DNA of 8,686 nt, from contig JAOUJU010000067.1 in NCBI GenBank assembly GCA_029883045.1, positions 1 through 8,686 on the forward strand, given 5' to 3'. The notes below the pieces were generated by a model. That model had not been told where the DNA came from. It was given only the letters and a program-made list of their open reading frames with translations, and did not search any database. Numbering within the stretch: position 1 is the stretch's first letter; every line of letters starts with the position of its first letter. The translations under genes and the position numbers were made by a program. This DNA is from Rhodospirillaceae bacterium (lineage in GTDB: Bacteria > Pseudomonadota > Alphaproteobacteria > Rhodospirillales > Magnetovibrionaceae). This document shows positions 5,923-8,686 of this stretch, one piece after another.

Positions 5923-6630
5923 TTATGCCTCACGCAAAAGTTCAAAAAATTTTTCAATATCTTTTATCTCAGCCATAACTAATTCTGCTCGTTCTTTGGC
6001 TTCCCAATCTTCACCCCAGTTTTCGGCTTGCCATGTATTATCAAGCATTGAGCAATCAAATACCGTCTGTGCGTTTATATGTTTATGGTAAAGCGCCAAC
6101 CCCAACACAATGGAACCACAGGTTCCCACAAGAACAGCAAGTGCGGTTAAATTGTGCGTATCAATTTTTTCAATCTCTAGTCTTAGGGCGCTTATGGCAT
6201 CATCCGATTGTGTTTTGGCAATTATTCCGTTGGTGGGAATAAGCCGTGCGCCAAGCTCGCTTGCCGCCCAATCTAATAACGGCTGCCATTTGGCCTGTTG
6301 GCGCTCAACCAATTCAGGTGGGTTTTCCGCTAGGTGGCAAAGAAGGTCAGTCCCTGCGTATTTTAAAAGACCATCAATAACGTCTTCTCGGGTTTTGCTT
6401 ACACGGTCTATTGCAGTTCCGGCAATTTGTGTAAGTGGCATGGTTGTCGGTTGTATTTCATCTAGTTGCGCATTCCATTCAGATGCAATGGCATCGGCCA
6501 ATACAGAGGTAGGAAGCAAAAACGGTTCACCAGCGGGGGTCATTATTTTTTTGCCATCAAGCAAAACACAATATCCATTTCCATCTAGGTCATCTGAAAT
6601 TGTTGCATCTTTGTAAAAACGTTTTTTCAT
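5923..6630 (-). CDS. ATP12-family F1-ATPase assembly chaperone
   Basis: ATP12 proteins (ATPAF2 in mitochondria) bind free F1 alpha subunit and prevent its aggregation during ATP synthase assembly; the bacterial members are alphaproteobacterial and cytoplasmic. The 235-residue protein matches the family throughout: RFYKDATI (4-11), YCVLLDGKKIMTPAG (20-34), LADAIASEWNAQ (44-55), IQPTTMPLTQIAGTAIDRV (59-77), YAGTDLLCHLAENP (91-104), QQAKWQPLLDWA (111-122), the hydrophobic LTALAVLVGTCGSIVLGLAL (161-180), and the acidic WGEDWEA (205-211), which contains glutamates known to be conserved and important in the family. One deviation is DNTWQ (197-201), where I would expect DE.WQ. Its ATG (6628-6630) overlaps the TGA of the AsmA-like gene in an ATGA arrangement, so translation is likely coupled; an AAAGG lies about 15 nt upstream. 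A terminator after the gene is not obvious. Confidence 0.92.
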   Translation of the reverse strand: MKKRFYKDATISDDLDGNGYCVLLDGKKIMTPAGEPFLLPTSVLADAIASEWNAQLDEIQPTTMPLTQIAGTAIDRVSKTREDVIDGLLKYAGTDLLCHLAENPPELVERQQAKWQPLLDWAASELGARLIPTNGIIAKTQSDDAISALRLEIEKIDTHNLTALAVLVGTCGSIVLGLALYHKHINAQTVFDCSMLDNTWQAENWGEDWEAKERAELVMAEIKDIEKFFELLREA

Positions 6631-8686
6631 TTATTGCCAAAAATACCTTTAATTGCACCACCAATACTTTTTTCAATAGAATTGGTTAAATCTTTTACCG
6701 CTGTAGTTGGGTTATTTTTTGGTGCCGCTTCATTGTTTGTTGGATCATTTGTAACCGCTTTAGGTGCATTTTTTTTATTCGAAAGAAATTTAATGCATGG
6801 ATCATAGTCACTCGGAGGGGGGGAATCCCCTCGCATGCCTAAGGTGGTGCCCAATAACCCACCAAGCGCACCCGCCCCATCGCCGACAATGTTGCCAACA
6901 TTATCAATTGTGCCAAGAACAACCCCTTCTGGATTTATGCCAAAATCAGGATTGCTAAACTTACCGCTTAAGGCCAATGGCACGGCAAAACTTCCAAGGC
7001 TTACATTTTTTGCCCTAGGAGAGAACACAAGATCAAGCATTTCTGTTCCCAGATCTGCCTTGCCCTTGCCGATTATTGTCATTCCGTTGGTATCCATAAA
7101 CATTTTATTTGCGACAGCAATTCCAGATTGTATTGGAATATCTACAGCCACACAGTTTATGACATTAGAATCTGCGCGCGAAACCCATGGCAGCACGTCC
7201 ATAATCCCTGTTGAAATGGTTGAAATAACAGCATCATTTAAACGCCCATTTGTGCCGACAAACCTTAAGGTGCCGCCAAGGCCTGACATTATATCGTGAA
7301 CCGATACCCCGGCCCCCTTTAAATCTGCCTCAAAGTCGGTTTTTAATGTTAGGTAGTTGCCAAATTCAAATTCACTTAACAATCTTCCTGCATCAATACT
7401 GCGTGCTGAAATCTTTGTTACAATCGCGGGCTTTGTCGCAGTGCCATCAATATTAATTTGTGCCCTAAGGTACCCATCACCAACAGAAACGTTGAAAGGA
7501 TTGATCGCAAGTTTTCCGTTTTTTAAAGTAACTTTGGTTGATAATTTTTTTAATTTCAGCACATCCACTTTTACTGCATCTGCATTATACGCCAGATCAA
7601 TATCAACAGATTTTAGTCCAGAAAAACTTATTGGATTGCTGGAAAATAATTTATCACTTGTTTCGGTTTCATTTTTTTTGTCAGCAGATGTAATTTCGCT
7701 AATATCCATCAATATAGATTTCAGGTTTGCCTTAATTGCTGGTCTTTTATCCGCTATGCTTATTGATGCATCGCCGGAAATATCGCTATGGCCCAAAACA
7801 GCATTTATTTTTGATATTTTGTAATTAATGGCATCACCATCAAGGCGTGCTGAAAATTCAATTTTTGAAAACGGGGGCAGTTGTGTTTCTGCCATTTTTC
7901 CCAGTGATTCCATATCTGTTGCGCTTAGGTTTGCATCAAGACCAATTTTGAGTCCGGTTTTTGGAATATGCATATTTCCGTCAATTTTTGCCAATATTCC
8001 AGATGAACTTATTGCAACATTTACAGGAAACGGTATTTCATCAATATTGGAAAATTGATTAAAGCTGCCAATCGTTGCAACCACATCAAGGGGAACGCTG
8101 TTTAGCTTAGCGTTTACGTTAACGCGCACCGGATCATTGCCGGATTTAGAGCTTAAATTCATATGCGGTATTGCTACGCTGAATTTAGATTTTTGTACCC
8201 CGTCAATATAGGTAACACGTACATTTCTTAGCCTGATATCGCGCACAGTCGGTAGCTGTGCTTTGCTTGTTGGTGATTCTTTTTGATTTATGGTGGATTT
8301 ATTTTTCGTCTGAAAATCCCAGTTGGCGTTCCCCTTTGCATCGGTTTCTAACAAAAGGTCCATATCTGAAATAATTAGATAATTTATATTTATTTCTCCT
8401 GAAATTAACGCCAGCAGGCTTACTTTTGCCTCAAGCAAACCAAGTGTTACCATTTCAGGTTTGCTGCCCCATGGGGCATTAGCAAAAGTAACATCCTCTA
8501 CCCTTAGTTTGGGGCTAAACGATACGCTTAAACCTAGATCGCCAACAATTTTAACATCACGACCAGTCGCCTTTTTTAGCTCAGCGGTAATTTCATTTTT
8601 AAAACTATTCACATCGATATTTTTTAGGGCGACAACGGTCCCGACCATAATTGCAATGGACAAAACTGCAAACGCACCAATTATTT
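6627..8686 (-). CDS. AsmA-family envelope protein, 5' end cut off by window edge
   Basis: AsmA-family proteins are anchored in the inner membrane by an N-terminal helix, with a long periplasmic beta-rich body. They are related to VPS13-like bridge proteins and affect outer-membrane lipid and protein homeostasis. The frame is open to the right edge, so the start is outside. The first complete codon (8682-8684) begins a hydrophobic segment of about 19 residues (IIGAFAVLSIAIMVGTVVA), clearly the membrane anchor, so only a few residues are missing. About 685 residues are visible. Then follow the AsmA N-terminal signature SFKNEITAELKKATGRDVKI (about 27-46), LRVEDVTFANAPWG (about 61-73) and NANWDF (119-124), a long middle region of alternating strands, and the AsmA C-terminal region with LALSGKFSNPDFGINPEG. 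Near the C-terminus are DYDPCIKFL and a low-complexity Asn/Pro/Lys/Thr tail ending in a glycine-rich IGGAIKGIFG. A TTG at 8661-8663 is internal, not a start. The stop overlaps the ATP12 start by 4 bp. AsmA paralogues exist, so I give no symbol. Confidence 0.88.
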   Translation of the reverse strand, partial: IIGAFAVLSIAIMVGTVVALKNIDVNSFKNEITAELKKATGRDVKIVGDLGLSVSFSPKLRVEDVTFANAPWGSKPEMVTLGLLEAKVSLLALISGEININYLIISDMDLLLETDAKGNANWDFQTKNKSTINQKESPTSKAQLPTVRDIRLRNVRVTYIDGVQKSKFSVAIPHMNLSSKSGNDPVRVNVNAKLNSVPLDVVATIGSFNQFSNIDEIPFPVNVAISSSGILAKIDGNMHIPKTGLKIGLDANLSATDMESLGKMAETQLPPFSKIEFSARLDGDAINYKISKINAVLGHSDISGDASISIADKRPAIKANLKSILMDISEITSADKKNETETSDKLFSSNPISFSGLKSVDIDLAYNADAVKVDVLKLKKLSTKVTLKNGKLAINPFNVSVGDGYLRAQINIDGTATKPAIVTKISARSIDAGRLLSEFEFGNYLTLKTDFEADLKGAGVSVHDIMSGLGGTLRFVGTNGRLNDAVISTISTGIMDVLPWVSRADSNVINCVAVDIPIQSGIAVANKMFMDTNGMTIIGKGKADLGTEMLDLVFSPRAKNVSLGSFAVPLALSGKFSNPDFGINPEGVVLGTIDNVGNIVGDGAGALGGLLGTTLGMRGDSPPPSDYDPCIKFLSNKKNAPKAVTNDPTNNEAAPKNNPTTAVKDLTNSIEKSIGGAIKGIFGNK

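Noticed and set aside
5899..5925. GCAT-N8-ATGC followed by AGTTTT between yciB and the ATP12 gene as a terminator
   Set aside because: A 4-bp mixed stem with an 8-nt loop is too weak to call.
6110..6616. A 168-codon plus-strand frame opposite the ATP12 gene
   Set aside because: It is antisense to an unambiguous family member, with no family features and no ribosome binding site that would argue for it.
6835..7824. Two plus-strand frames of about 155 codons (6835-7299, 7357-7824) opposite the AsmA-like gene
   Set aside because: The AsmA frame is continuous across both and carries family motifs; these are shadow frames without recognisable content.

Overview
The window looks like a stretch of core chromosome from an alphaproteobacterium of moderate GC content (roughly mid-40s percent, judged by eye). 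The strongest taxonomic signal is an ATP12-type F1-ATPase assembly chaperone, a family essentially confined to alphaproteobacteria and mitochondria. A propionyl-CoA carboxylase pair that reads like the alphaproteobacterial enzymes supports this. I see no insertion sequence, phage gene, CRISPR array, tRNA or rRNA.

Layout. (1) Bases 1-554, plus strand: the 3' part of lipB (octanoyltransferase), whose start lies off the left edge. (2) Bases 560-5141, minus strand: a compact five-gene cluster that reads, in transcription order, pccB (carboxyltransferase), a small two-helix membrane protein, pccA (biotin carboxylase/BCCP), a divergent acylphosphatase-fold protein, and a canonical acylphosphatase. 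It ends 5 bp from lipB, tail to tail. (3) Bases 5142-5307: a 166-bp divergent spacer, the only sizeable non-coding stretch, presumably carrying promoters for both directions. (4) Bases 5308-5898, plus strand: yciB/ispZ, an inner-membrane septation protein. (5) Bases 5923-8686, minus strand: an AsmA-family envelope protein (start off the right edge), followed with a 4-bp ATGA overlap by the ATP12 chaperone.

How the genes work together. PccA and PccB together form a biotin-dependent acyl-CoA carboxylase, most likely propionyl-CoA to methylmalonyl-CoA. The membrane protein between them and the two acylphosphatase-fold genes after them have spacings that suggest one transcript. The functional connection is not established. 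LipB, YciB, ATP12 and AsmA are separate housekeeping functions (lipoylation, septation/envelope, ATP synthase assembly, outer-membrane homeostasis).

I did not find a convincing new multi-gene system. The items most worth a second look are the tandem acylphosphatase pair, in which one member has lost the phosphate-binding loop and catalytic arginine position, and the unrecognised two-helix protein wedged between the two carboxylase subunit genes.
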